From Tannerella sp. (GTDB taxonomy: Bacteria; Bacteroidota; Bacteroidia; Bacteroidales; Tannerellaceae), in NCBI GenBank assembly GCA_031272655.1, contig JAISTJ010000130.1, positions 1-7,940 on the forward strand: a stretch of DNA of 7,940 bases, read 5' to 3'. Every line of letters starts with the position of its first letter. Position 1 is the first letter of the stretch. Positions 1 to 6,201 of this stretch are shown here, in pieces. A program made the position numbers and the translations under genes. Below the pieces are notes generated by a model. It did no database searches. It worked only from the letters and a program-made list of their open reading frames with translations, and was not told the DNA's origin.

Positions 1-1
1 A

Positions 2-22
2 ATTGATTATTTCATCGTTTAA
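2..22 (+). other. Possible 3' end of an upstream coding sequence
   Basis: Frame 2 reads six codons (I-D-Y-F-I-V) and ends in a TAA whose last A is also the A of the argG ATG (TAATG). Such a one-base stop/start overlap is common inside operons, and other genes in this window are packed just as tightly. In Bacteroides the gene before argG is often a small GNAT acetyltransferase of the arginine cluster, but six residues cannot identify a product. The reading frame could equally be chance. Confidence 0.3.
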
Positions 23-1224
23 TGGAAAAAAAGAAAAAAGTAGTAGTAGCCTTTAGCGGCGGTTTGGATACGTCTTATACGGTGATGTATCTCGCTAAGG
101 AAAAGGGTTATGAGGTCTATGCGGCCTGCGCCGACACAGGCGGGTTCAGCAGCGAACAACTGCGAACCAACGAAGAGAACGCCTATAAACTCGGCGCTGT
201 AAAGTATGTAACGCTCGACGTAACGCAGGAATATTATGCTAAAAGCCTGAAATACATGATATTCGGCAATGTGCTGCGAAACGGTACGTATCCGGTGTCG
301 GTATCGTCGGAGCGTATTTTTCAGGGGATAGCGATTGCCCGCTATGCTCGCGAGATTGGCGCTGACGCTATTGCGCACGGCTCTACCGGCGCGGGCAACG
401 ACCAGGTGCGCTTCGATATGACCTTCCTTGTCATGGCGCCGGGCGTCGAAATCATCACGCTCACAAGGGATAACGTCCTGACGCGCCAGCAAGAGATTGA
501 TTATCTGAACAGTAACGGTTTCAAAGCCGATTTCGCCAAACTGAAATACTCGTACAACGTTGGTATCTGGGGTACTTCTATTTGCGGCGGCGAGATACTT
601 GATTCGACGCAGGGGCTGCCCGAAAGCGCTTACCTTAAGCATGTTACGAAGCAGGGCAGCGAGCAGTTGCGCATCGGCTTTAAGAACGGCGAGATAGCGT
701 CGGTCAATGGCGTTGATTATGAGGACAAAATCAAGGCTATACAGGCTGTCGAGGCTATCGGCGCGGCTTACGGCATAGGGCGCGACATGCACGTTGGCGA
801 CACGATAATAGGCATCAAAGGGCGCGTAGGCTTCGAGGCTGCCGCGCCTATGCTTATCATCGGGGCGCACAAGTTCCTTGAGAAATACACCCTCAGCAAG
901 TGGCAGCAGTACTGGAAAGACCAGGTGGCGAACTGGTACGGCATGTTTCTGCATGAAAGTCAGTACCTTGAGCCGGTGATGCGCGACATAGAGGCTATGC
1001 TGACGAGTTCGCAGCGGCACGTCAACGGTACGGTAATATTGGAACTGCGTCCGCAGTCGTTCTCTACCGTCGGTGTGGAATCGGCGGACGACCTTGTTAA
1101 GACGAAGTTTGGCGAGTATGGCGAGACGCAGAAAGGCTGGACAGCCGACGACGCCAAAGGCTTCATCAAAGTGCTTTCTACCCCGTTAAGGGTCTATTAT
1201 TCAAACCATTCCGACGAGATATGA
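22..1224 (+). CDS. argG: Argininosuccinate synthase
   Basis: Cytoplasmic enzyme that joins citrulline and aspartate, using ATP (released as AMP and PPi), to make argininosuccinate, the penultimate step of arginine synthesis. At 400 residues it has the usual full length. Residues 10-18 (AFSGGLDTS) are the N-type ATP-pyrophosphatase loop that binds ATP. Residues 119-132 (HGSTGAGNDQVRFD) are the family signature around the substrate site. The block YGIGRDMHVGDTIIGIKGR and the following FEAAAP are also strongly conserved. The overall sequence resembles the Bacteroidetes version of the enzyme. The ATG at 22 is the natural start because it lies just before the ATP loop; no Shine-Dalgarno is visible, as is normal for this phylum. 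The stop overlaps the argC start (ATGA), so the two genes are probably translationally coupled. No truncation or missing key residue is seen. Confidence 0.97.
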   Translation: MEKKKKVVVAFSGGLDTSYTVMYLAKEKGYEVYAACADTGGFSSEQLRTNEENAYKLGAVKYVTLDVTQEYYAKSLKYMIFGNVLRNGTYPVSVSSERIFQGIAIARYAREIGADAIAHGSTGAGNDQVRFDMTFLVMAPGVEIITLTRDNVLTRQQEIDYLNSNGFKADFAKLKYSYNVGIWGTSICGGEILDSTQGLPESAYLKHVTKQGSEQLRIGFKNGEIASVNGVDYEDKIKAIQAVEAIGAAYGIGRDMHVGDTIIGIKGRVGFEAAAPMLIIGAHKFLEKYTLSKWQQYWKDQVANWYGMFLHESQYLEPVMRDIEAMLTSSQRHVNGTVILELRPQSFSTVGVESADDLVKTKFGEYGETQKGWTADDAKGFIKVLSTPLRVYYSNHSDEI

Positions 1225-2192
1225 TAAAGACAGGCATAATAGGCGGCGCGGGCTATACGGCGGGCGAACTTATCCGCCTGCTGCTCAATCACCCCGATGC
1301 GGAGATTGTGTTTGTGAACAGCACGAGCAATGCCGGAAACCGCCTCACAAGCGTCCACGAAGGACTTTACGGCGAGACGGAGATGTCGTTCACCAACAAC
1401 CTGCCGTTAGACGAGATAGACGTTCTGTTTTTCTGCACCGCGCATGGCGACACGCAGAAGTTTCTTGAAGCGCATCCGGTGCCGGAAGAGTTGAAAATCA
1501 TTGATTTAAGTCAGGACTATCGCATTGCGTCGCCGTCGCACGAGTTTGTTTACGGTCTGCCGGAACTCAACCGCCGCGCTATCTGCCACGCCAAATACGT
1601 CGCCAATCCGGGCTGTTTCGCCACCTGCATACAGTTGGCGCTGCTGCCGCTTGCCAAGCATGGTTTGTTGCGCAGCGACGTACATGTTCACGCCATCACC
1701 GGCTCAACCGGCGCAGGCGTCAAACCGTCTGCCACCTCGCATTTCAGTTGGCGTAACAATAACCTTTCTGTTTACAAACCTTTTGAACATCAACATCTTG
1801 CAGAGATACGGCAGAGTTTGAAGCAGTTGCAGAGCGACTTCAGTGCGGCGGTCAATTTCATCCCTGTTCGCGGCGACTTCCCGCGCGGCATCTTCGCAAG
1901 CGCGTATATGGACATGCCGTCTTTGGCTCTGCCCGACCTGCGCCGCCTCTACGACGAGTACTACGACGACCATTCTTTTACCTTCGTGATAGACGAAAAC
2001 CTTGATATGAAGCAGGTTGTGAACACAAACAAGTGCCTGCTGCACCTTGAGAGGCATGGCGACAAGTTGCTCGTCGTTTCAGCGATAGACAATCTGCTGA
2101 AAGGCGCGAGCGGTCAGGCTGTTCATAACATGAACCTGATGTTCAACCTTGTGGAGACGGCGGGGCTGCATTTGAAGGCGGCGGGGTTCTGA
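1221..2192 (+). CDS. argC: N-acetyl-gamma-glutamyl-phosphate reductase
   Basis: Cytoplasmic NADPH-dependent enzyme that reduces N-acetylglutamyl phosphate to N-acetylglutamate semialdehyde, the third step from glutamate to ornithine and arginine. Its 323 residues fit the shorter ArgC class. Residues 5-21 hold the nucleotide-binding start (GIIGGAGYTAGEL). The catalytic cysteine is Cys132, in VANPGCFATC. The C-terminal signature LLKGASGQAVHNMNLM is intact. The protein begins inside the argG stop (4-nt overlap), so it is the second gene of the same transcript. In many Bacteroides genomes argD follows argC. Here the next gene is an unrelated one on the opposite strand, so the operon ends at argC, apparently in a heptamer-repeat tract and a weak inverted repeat. 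Confidence 0.97.
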   Translation: MIKTGIIGGAGYTAGELIRLLLNHPDAEIVFVNSTSNAGNRLTSVHEGLYGETEMSFTNNLPLDEIDVLFFCTAHGDTQKFLEAHPVPEELKIIDLSQDYRIASPSHEFVYGLPELNRRAICHAKYVANPGCFATCIQLALLPLAKHGLLRSDVHVHAITGSTGAGVKPSATSHFSWRNNNLSVYKPFEHQHLAEIRQSLKQLQSDFSAAVNFIPVRGDFPRGIFASAYMDMPSLALPDLRRLYDEYYDDHSFTFVIDENLDMKQVVNTNKCLLHLERHGDKLLVVSAIDNLLKGASGQAVHNMNLMFNLVETAGLHLKAAGF

Positions 2193-2198
2193 CGGAGG

Positions 2199-2247
2199 AA
2201 ATTGAGAATTGAGAATTGAGAATTAAAAATTAAGAATTAAGAATTAA
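2199..2247 (+). repeat. Heptamer tandem array (GAATTRA type), seven units
   Basis: Starting 7 nt after the argC stop, the sequence runs in exact 7-base periods: AAATTGA, GAATTGA, GAATTGA, GAATTAA, AAATTAA, GAATTAA, GAATTAA. Units differ by only one or two bases, and the G-to-A change is shared by neighbouring units, which suggests growth by slippage. The same unit recurs after the M23 gene at 7642-7676. Function is unknown; it lies in the 3' region between two convergent genes. Confidence 0.9.
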
Positions 2248-2276
2248 GAGACTTTGCTGCAACGTCTTTACAGAGT

Positions 2277-2309
2277 AACCTTAATAAGGTTTAGAGCCTT
2301 GTTAAGGTT
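2277..2309. terminator. Weak inverted repeat between convergent genes, candidate bidirectional terminator
   Basis: AACCTTAATAAGGTT (2277-2291) is a perfect odd palindrome with 7-nt arms. A second TTAAGGTT (2302-2309) can instead pair with AACCTTAA at 2277-2284 across a 17-nt loop, so two mutually exclusive hairpins are possible. It lies between argC and the opposing methyltransferase, where a terminator is expected. The stems are AT-rich and there is only a short T run, so termination is an inference. Confidence 0.35.
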
Positions 2310-2324
2310 TTGATAATTAATGGT

Positions 2325-3602
2325 TTATGTGATTTTCGCGGCTATAATCATTACCTTTTGTTTATTGGCGAGAGTTGTTGCAAAAATATAAGTTTCGCCG
2401 CCATCCGACAAGCCGAGACGTGTGCTAAGTAATTGTGCCGACATAGGGAAGTTCCTGACGGTAACATTTGCCTGTTTGCCGTGTTTTAATACTTGTTTAC
2501 AGCCATTTCTGTTGAACTTTGCAACCTCTTTTATCTCAAAAACACGTCCGGGAAAATCCCGATGCAGCATATCGGACGTATATAAATGGCTGTTAACGCT
2601 AAGTTTCCATAGTCCGAAACGTACCGCAACTGTTTTAAATGCGCCTGCTTTCATGATAGAGGCATTCGGCTCATAGAGGAATCTCTTCAAATCTTGCGCT
2701 GTAACAGGCTGTGCTTCAAGCTCTTCCTGCAACGTAAAAATGAAAGATTGCTCGGCGCCGTCGGTTGTCATGTTTATACAGTAAATTGTTGGAGGTTTTA
2801 GGTTTGAGGTTTCAGGTTTTATGTTGATTATCAACTCTTTACATTCGTTACGTACTGAAAGTATATGAATTTCAGTGATATTCGGGACTTGTTGCAAAAC
2901 GGCGTTAATATCAAGCATGGGCGATAGTTTTGCTATGATACGGGCTTGTATCAGGGCTTCATCAAGATAATATATGCCTGATTTAAAACCGTTTATGAAG
3001 TTTACGATGTCCGGTTCGCAGTCGGACATCGAATAGAGGCGTTTATTGCCGCTTCCACGACGCGACGGGTCGAAATATAAAACAATGGATAAGCCATCAG
3101 TACATTCACCAAGCGCAAACGCAAGTGCAGCAGGAGTAGCAGTCGAAGTAGCAGTAGCAGCAGCACCCGAAGTAATTACCCCGACCGAATCCTCGCAAAG
3201 GACACTAATATTCACAGCGCCAAGCGCCGCGAAATTGTATTCGGCAGCCCTACAGTAGTCTTCATTTTTCTCAATATAAACCACCGACGCGGCTTTTTGG
3301 GAAAAATAGTACGCATCAACTCCCAGCCCGCCGGTCATATCTATTACACAGTCCCCTGCGCCGACAAGACGCTGCTTGTAACGGGCGGTCTGTTCCGAAG
3401 AACACTGCTCCGATGCGAGTTCCGAAGGGAAGGAAATCTCATCATTAGCGTACCACGAAGGCAGTTTGTCCTTAATCTTTCTGCGTGCAAGTATCTGTAC
3501 GGCGGCGAGGCGAACATCTATATCCTTGTATGTCCCTGCTTTAAGCAGCAATTCCGGGATGTCGTCGTTAATATGAGCGCGGATGAAGGTTTGAAGTTGC
3601 AT
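2325..3602 (-). CDS. Class I SAM-dependent methyltransferase with THUMP-like C-terminal domain (PG_1098 type)
   Basis: A 425-residue protein. Residues 87-96 (IDMTGGLGVD) are the glycine-rich SAM-binding motif I, and the acidic Glu at 111 (YIEKNED) fits the residue that binds the SAM ribose. Residues 174-183 (VLYFDPSRRG) form the motif IV / catalytic loop typical of this Bacteroidetes family. The C-terminal part (about 300-425) fits the ferredoxin-like plus THUMP-like region of PG_1098-type proteins, which suggests an RNA substrate; target and base are not known. Two low-complexity stretches look added: an Ala/Thr/Ser run at residues 145-162, between motif I and the DPSRR loop, and KPETSNLKPP at 262-271, encoded by a DNA heptamer array. 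The ATG at 3602 itself lies in a heptamer-like tract, so the exact start is less certain. The gene stands alone, divergent from the thioredoxin operon, and is more AT-rich than argG and argC. Confidence 0.85.
   Translation of the reverse strand: MQLQTFIRAHINDDIPELLLKAGTYKDIDVRLAAVQILARRKIKDKLPSWYANDEISFPSELASEQCSSEQTARYKQRLVGAGDCVIDMTGGLGVDAYYFSQKAASVVYIEKNEDYCRAAEYNFAALGAVNISVLCEDSVGVITSGAAATATSTATPAALAFALGECTDGLSIVLYFDPSRRGSGNKRLYSMSDCEPDIVNFINGFKSGIYYLDEALIQARIIAKLSPMLDINAVLQQVPNITEIHILSVRNECKELIINIKPETSNLKPPTIYCINMTTDGAEQSFIFTLQEELEAQPVTAQDLKRFLYEPNASIMKAGAFKTVAVRFGLWKLSVNSHLYTSDMLHRDFPGRVFEIKEVAKFNRNGCKQVLKHGKQANVTVRNFPMSAQLLSTRLGLSDGGETYIFATTLANKQKVMIIAAKIT
2793..2820 (-). repeat. Heptamer array (AGGTTTN)4 inside the methyltransferase gene
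   Basis: On the + strand the units are AGGTTTT, AGGTTTG, AGGTTTC and AGGTTTT: six fixed bases plus one variable base, four times without interruption. Read on the coding (-) strand it gives the peptide KPETSNLKP, a stretch with no resemblance to the rest of the domain. The unit length is not a multiple of three, so gain or loss of a single unit would shift the frame. Confidence 0.9.
3112..3178 (-). repeat. Low-complexity GCT/ACT triplet tract in the methyltransferase gene
   Basis: On the coding strand this stretch is built mostly of GCT, ACT and close variants, giving an Ala/Thr/Ser-rich segment (AAATATSTATPAALAFALG, about residues 147-165). It sits in a loop position between SAM-binding motif I and the DPSRRG motif, where length variation would be tolerated. 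It is probably a degenerated microsatellite expansion. Confidence 0.6.
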
Positions 3603-3623
3603 GTTTGAAGTTTTAAGTTTTGC
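3589..3623 (-). repeat. Degenerate heptamer tract across the methyltransferase start codon
   Basis: In 7-base phase the + strand reads GTTTGAA, GTTGCAT, GTTTGAA, GTTTTAA, GTTTTGC. All five units begin GTT. The second contains the complement of the ATG start codon, so the array covers both the 5' leader and the first codons of the methyltransferase. It is less regular than the arrays at 2199, 2793 and 7642. Confidence 0.55.
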
Positions 3624-3630
3624 AAAATTA
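3623..3630 (-). promoter_or_regulatory. Candidate -7 box for the methyltransferase gene
   Basis: The - strand reads TAATTTTG, a full match to the Bacteroidetes -7 consensus TAnnTTTG, about 20 nt before the start codon. No convincing -33 TTG/TTTG is seen at the usual distance, so this is a weak prediction. Confidence 0.35.
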
Positions 3631-3652
3631 TAAATTTTCTAAGAAAAATCTC

Positions 3653-3680
3653 TTTGTTATCTTATTTTTTTGTAACTTTG
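3653..3680 (+). promoter_or_regulatory. Bacteroidetes-type promoter for the thioredoxin-murA-M23 operon
   Basis: TAACTTTG at 3673-3680 matches the -7 consensus TAnnTTTG exactly. A TTTG at 3653-3656 could be the -33 element, though the 16-nt spacer is somewhat short. Transcription would start around 3685-3690, almost at the first ATG (3694) but some 25 nt before the second ATG (3712). This favours 3712 as the real start of the thioredoxin-like gene. No other promoter is visible within the operon. Confidence 0.6.
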
Positions 3681-3693
3681 TCGTTTTAAACGT

Positions 3694-4194
3694 ATGCAAA
3701 AATATTTTCGTATGAAGATTCAAAATTATATTCTTTTGCTTGTAATAACGCTGTTTTCCACGCATTGCAGCGCGCAGCAGAAAGAGGGCAAGGCCGGTGC
3801 GGAGACCGATGCAAAAGCGCAGACCGCCGGAGGAGACACGATTGTCATCATAAACAAAGCCGGCTTCATCTCTAAGGTTTGGGATTATGAAACCAACGCC
3901 GAGGAATGGAAATATCTCGGCGATAAGCCCTGTATAATAGACTTTTACGCCGACTGGTGCGGTCCGTGCCGTATGGTTGACCCTATCCTGAAAGAACTTG
4001 CCAAGGAATATTCCGGCAAGGTGGTGTTCTACAAGATAAACACCGACAAGGAGCGCGAATTAGCGATGGCGTTCGGCATTTCCAGCATCCCGACCTATTT
4101 TTTCATCCCTGTGGACGACAAACCGCAATTCTCGCGCGGAGCCATGCCTAAAGAATCTTTTGAAAAAGTAATTAAAGAATTTCTGTTAAAATAA
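3694..4194 (+). CDS. Exported thioredoxin-family protein (TrxP-like)
   Basis: A 166-residue protein, or 160 if it starts at the ATG at 3712. That second start fits the promoter position better and leaves a normal signal peptide (MKIQNYILLLVITLFSTHC). Cleavage could follow CSA, or Cys25 could be lipidated; the box STHC is not a standard lipobox, so I leave this open. The mature part is one thioredoxin fold: active site WCGPC at residues 88-92 after DFYAD, and the cis-proline loop SIPT with Pro133. An extra cysteine (Cys80) lies just before the active-site strand. The protein should reduce or exchange disulfides in proteins outside the cytoplasm; its partner is unknown. It is the first gene of the operon, 8 nt before the DUF4290 gene. 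Confidence 0.88.
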   Translation: MQKYFRMKIQNYILLLVITLFSTHCSAQQKEGKAGAETDAKAQTAGGDTIVIINKAGFISKVWDYETNAEEWKYLGDKPCIIDFYADWCGPCRMVDPILKELAKEYSGKVVFYKINTDKERELAMAFGISSIPTYFFIPVDDKPQFSRGAMPKESFEKVIKEFLLK

Positions 4195-4202
4195 CTATCT
4201 GT

Positions 4203-4826
4203 ATGACAATGAATTATAATACAACAACCAAACGACTTAAGTTGCCCGAATATGGGCGCAATATCCAGAACATGGTGGATCACTGCCTCACAATCAGCGA
4301 TCGCGATGAACGGAATCATTGCGCCAACACTATCATCGGCGTCATGGGGAACATGTTTCCCGACCTGCGCGACATCAATGATTACAAGCATATCCTCTGG
4401 GATCACCTCGCTATAATGGCTGATTTTAAGCTTGATGTGGATTATCCGTATGATATTCCCGTGAAAGAAAACGTGTATAGGCGGCCGCCAAAACTCTATT
4501 ACAGGGACGGCCGGATGGCGTTCAGGCATTATGGACAGCTTCTCGAAAAGCTGATTTATAAGGTAGCGGACATGGAAGACGGGCCAATGAAAGAAGATGC
4601 TATTCTCTTGATAGCCAATCAGATGAAGAAGTCATACCTTGTATGGAACAAGGATTCGGTGGATAACGGCAAGATTCTTGAAGACCTTGCCGTGCTTTCG
4701 GAGGGCAGGATAGTGAAGTACGACGATTCGTTCCATCTCGCCGACGCCGCCTTTTTGCTCGAATCTGCCCCCAAACCGAATCAGGACAGCGGAGGAAGCA
4801 AGAAAAGGAAAAAGAAAAAGAAATAA
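4203..4826 (+). CDS. DUF4290 family protein, function unknown
   Basis: A 207-residue protein of a family found in Bacteroidetes, recognised from the N-terminal block YNTTTKRLKLPEYGRNIQ, then MVDHCLTISDR, MGNMFPDLRD and LWDHLAIMADFKLDVDYPYD. No signal peptide or membrane segment is seen, so it is probably cytoplasmic. The fold appears largely helical. The C-terminus ends in a very basic tail of Lys and Arg (from about residue 196), which could contact nucleic acid or the membrane; this is inference. A second ATG two codons downstream (4209) is an equally good start. In Bacteroidales this gene is typically found directly before murA, and the 3-nt gap here shows the same link, so a role tied to envelope growth or its coupling to translation is possible but unproven. 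Confidence 0.87.
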   Translation: MTMNYNTTTKRLKLPEYGRNIQNMVDHCLTISDRDERNHCANTIIGVMGNMFPDLRDINDYKHILWDHLAIMADFKLDVDYPYDIPVKENVYRRPPKLYYRDGRMAFRHYGQLLEKLIYKVADMEDGPMKEDAILLIANQMKKSYLVWNKDSVDNGKILEDLAVLSEGRIVKYDDSFHLADAAFLLESAPKPNQDSGGSKKRKKKKK

Positions 4827-4829
4827 GCC

Positions 4830-6200
4830 ATGAGTTCGTTTTTAGTTGAAGGCGGTCGCAAACTTCGGGGCGAGATTTTTCCACAAGGCGCAAAAAACGA
4901 AGCGCTGCAGATTATTTGCGCCACACTTCTCACTCCGGACACGGTAACAGTAAGGAATGTGCCTGATATTCTGGATATTCGCAACCTTGTGTCGCTGCTT
5001 GGCGAGATGGGCGTGAAGATCGGAAAACTTTCCGCCACCGATTATACCTTTACTGCCGACGCCCTGAATATTGACTACATCTACACGGAAGAATATTCGC
5101 GCAAGGCGGCTGCATTGCGCGGTTCGGTGCTGATGACAGGCCCGTTGCTCGGACGTTTCGGGCAGGCTGTGCTTCCCCAACCCGGCGGAGACAAGATCGG
5201 TCGCCGTCGCCTTGATACGCATCTTATTGGTTTTCAGACACTTGGGGCAAAACTCACATCCATGCAGCGCCATAGTGAAAGCCGCGATGAAACAATCGCT
5301 TCGGAAGATAGCCCCGAACCCAGCAATGACGCGACTAACGGCAATACGGTCATCACCGCCGGCAAACTTCAAGGCAAGTACATGTTATTAGATGAAGCTT
5401 CCGTTACCGGCACGGCAAACATCATCATGGCTGCGGTCTTGGCTGAGGGCGAAACAATCATCTATAACGCCGCCTGTGAGCCGTATATCCAGCAACTGTG
5501 CCTGCTTCTCAACAACATGGGCGCAAAAATCACCGGCATAGGCTCTAACTTATTGAGCATCAACGGAGTAAAAGCCTTACATGGCGCTACACATACAATC
5601 CTTCCCGACATGATAGAGGTTGGCAGTTTTATCGGTATGGCAGCTATGACCGGCTCCGAGCTGACAATCCGCAACACCGCTTACAACCAGCTCGGCATCA
5701 TCCCCGACGCTTTCCGCCGTCTGGGGATATGTATGGAAAAACAGGGCGATAATATATATGTACCCGCGCACGCGCGATACGAGATTGAGACGTTTATGGA
5801 CGGCTCAATCATGACAATAGCCGATGCGCCGTGGCCCGGACTGACGCCTGACCTGCTCAGTGTGATGCTCGTTGTGGCGACTCAAGCCGAAGGCAGCGTC
5901 CTGATACATCAGAAAATGTTCGAGAGCAGGTTGTTTTTCACTGATAAACTGATAGATATGGGCGCGCAGATAATACTTTGCGACCCTCACCGCGCCACCG
6001 TGATAGGTCTGGGCAACCGCCTGCGTTTACGGTCGGCGAAAATGACGTCCCCCGACATCCGCGCCGGCATAGCGATGCTGATAGCGGCGATGAGCGCAGA
6101 CGGCACAAGCCGGATAGATAACATAGACCAGATAGACCGCGGCTACCAGCGGATAGACGAACGGCTCAACGCACTTGGAGCTAAGATAACGAGGGTTTAG
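4830..6200 (+). CDS. murA: UDP-N-acetylglucosamine 1-carboxyvinyltransferase, Asp-type active site
   Basis: Cytoplasmic enzyme that transfers enolpyruvate from PEP to UDP-GlcNAc, the first committed step of peptidoglycan synthesis. The Lys22-Asn23 pair (GAKNEAL) that contacts substrates is present, as are the loop PGGDKIGRRRLDTH (118-131) and Asp341 in PGLTPDLLSV, the likely general base. In the loop, the position of the classical E. coli Cys115 is Asp121 (5190-5192). Asp at this site is known from Mycobacterium and Chlamydia and makes the enzyme insensitive to fosfomycin; it also seems usual in this phylum. The protein has 456 residues against about 435 for relatives. The excess is a polar segment at about 147-172, before YMLLDEASVTGTANI. 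The gene lies 3 nt after the DUF4290 gene and 1 nt before rimM. All core motifs are intact, so it should be active. Confidence 0.96.
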   Translation: MSSFLVEGGRKLRGEIFPQGAKNEALQIICATLLTPDTVTVRNVPDILDIRNLVSLLGEMGVKIGKLSATDYTFTADALNIDYIYTEEYSRKAAALRGSVLMTGPLLGRFGQAVLPQPGGDKIGRRRLDTHLIGFQTLGAKLTSMQRHSESRDETIASEDSPEPSNDATNGNTVITAGKLQGKYMLLDEASVTGTANIIMAAVLAEGETIIYNAACEPYIQQLCLLLNNMGAKITGIGSNLLSINGVKALHGATHTILPDMIEVGSFIGMAAMTGSELTIRNTAYNQLGIIPDAFRRLGICMEKQGDNIYVPAHARYEIETFMDGSIMTIADAPWPGLTPDLLSVMLVVATQAEGSVLIHQKMFESRLFFTDKLIDMGAQIILCDPHRATVIGLGNRLRLRSAKMTSPDIRAGIAMLIAAMSADGTSRIDNIDQIDRGYQRIDERLNALGAKITRV

Positions 6201-6201
6201 G

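Noticed and set aside
19..1020. A 333-codon open frame on the - strand opposite argG
   Set aside because: It mirrors the codon structure of argG, has no recognisable domain and would fully overlap a clear conserved gene.
2325..3602. Methyltransferase as part of a restriction or defence system
   Set aside because: No partner nuclease or target-recognition domain is nearby, and the THUMP-like C-terminus points to RNA rather than DNA.
3682..3692. CGTTTTAAACG palindrome at the operon transcript start as an operator
   Set aside because: Arms of only 5 nt in AT-rich DNA; too short to support a binding site.
4800..4826. Lys-coding purine run at the end of the DUF4290 gene as a slippage (frameshift) site
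   Set aside because: The run is interrupted by G at regular places and ends in a proper stop; murA has its own ATG 3 nt later, so no frameshift is needed.
4842..5372. A 176-codon - strand frame opposite murA
   Set aside because: Shadow of murA with no family features.
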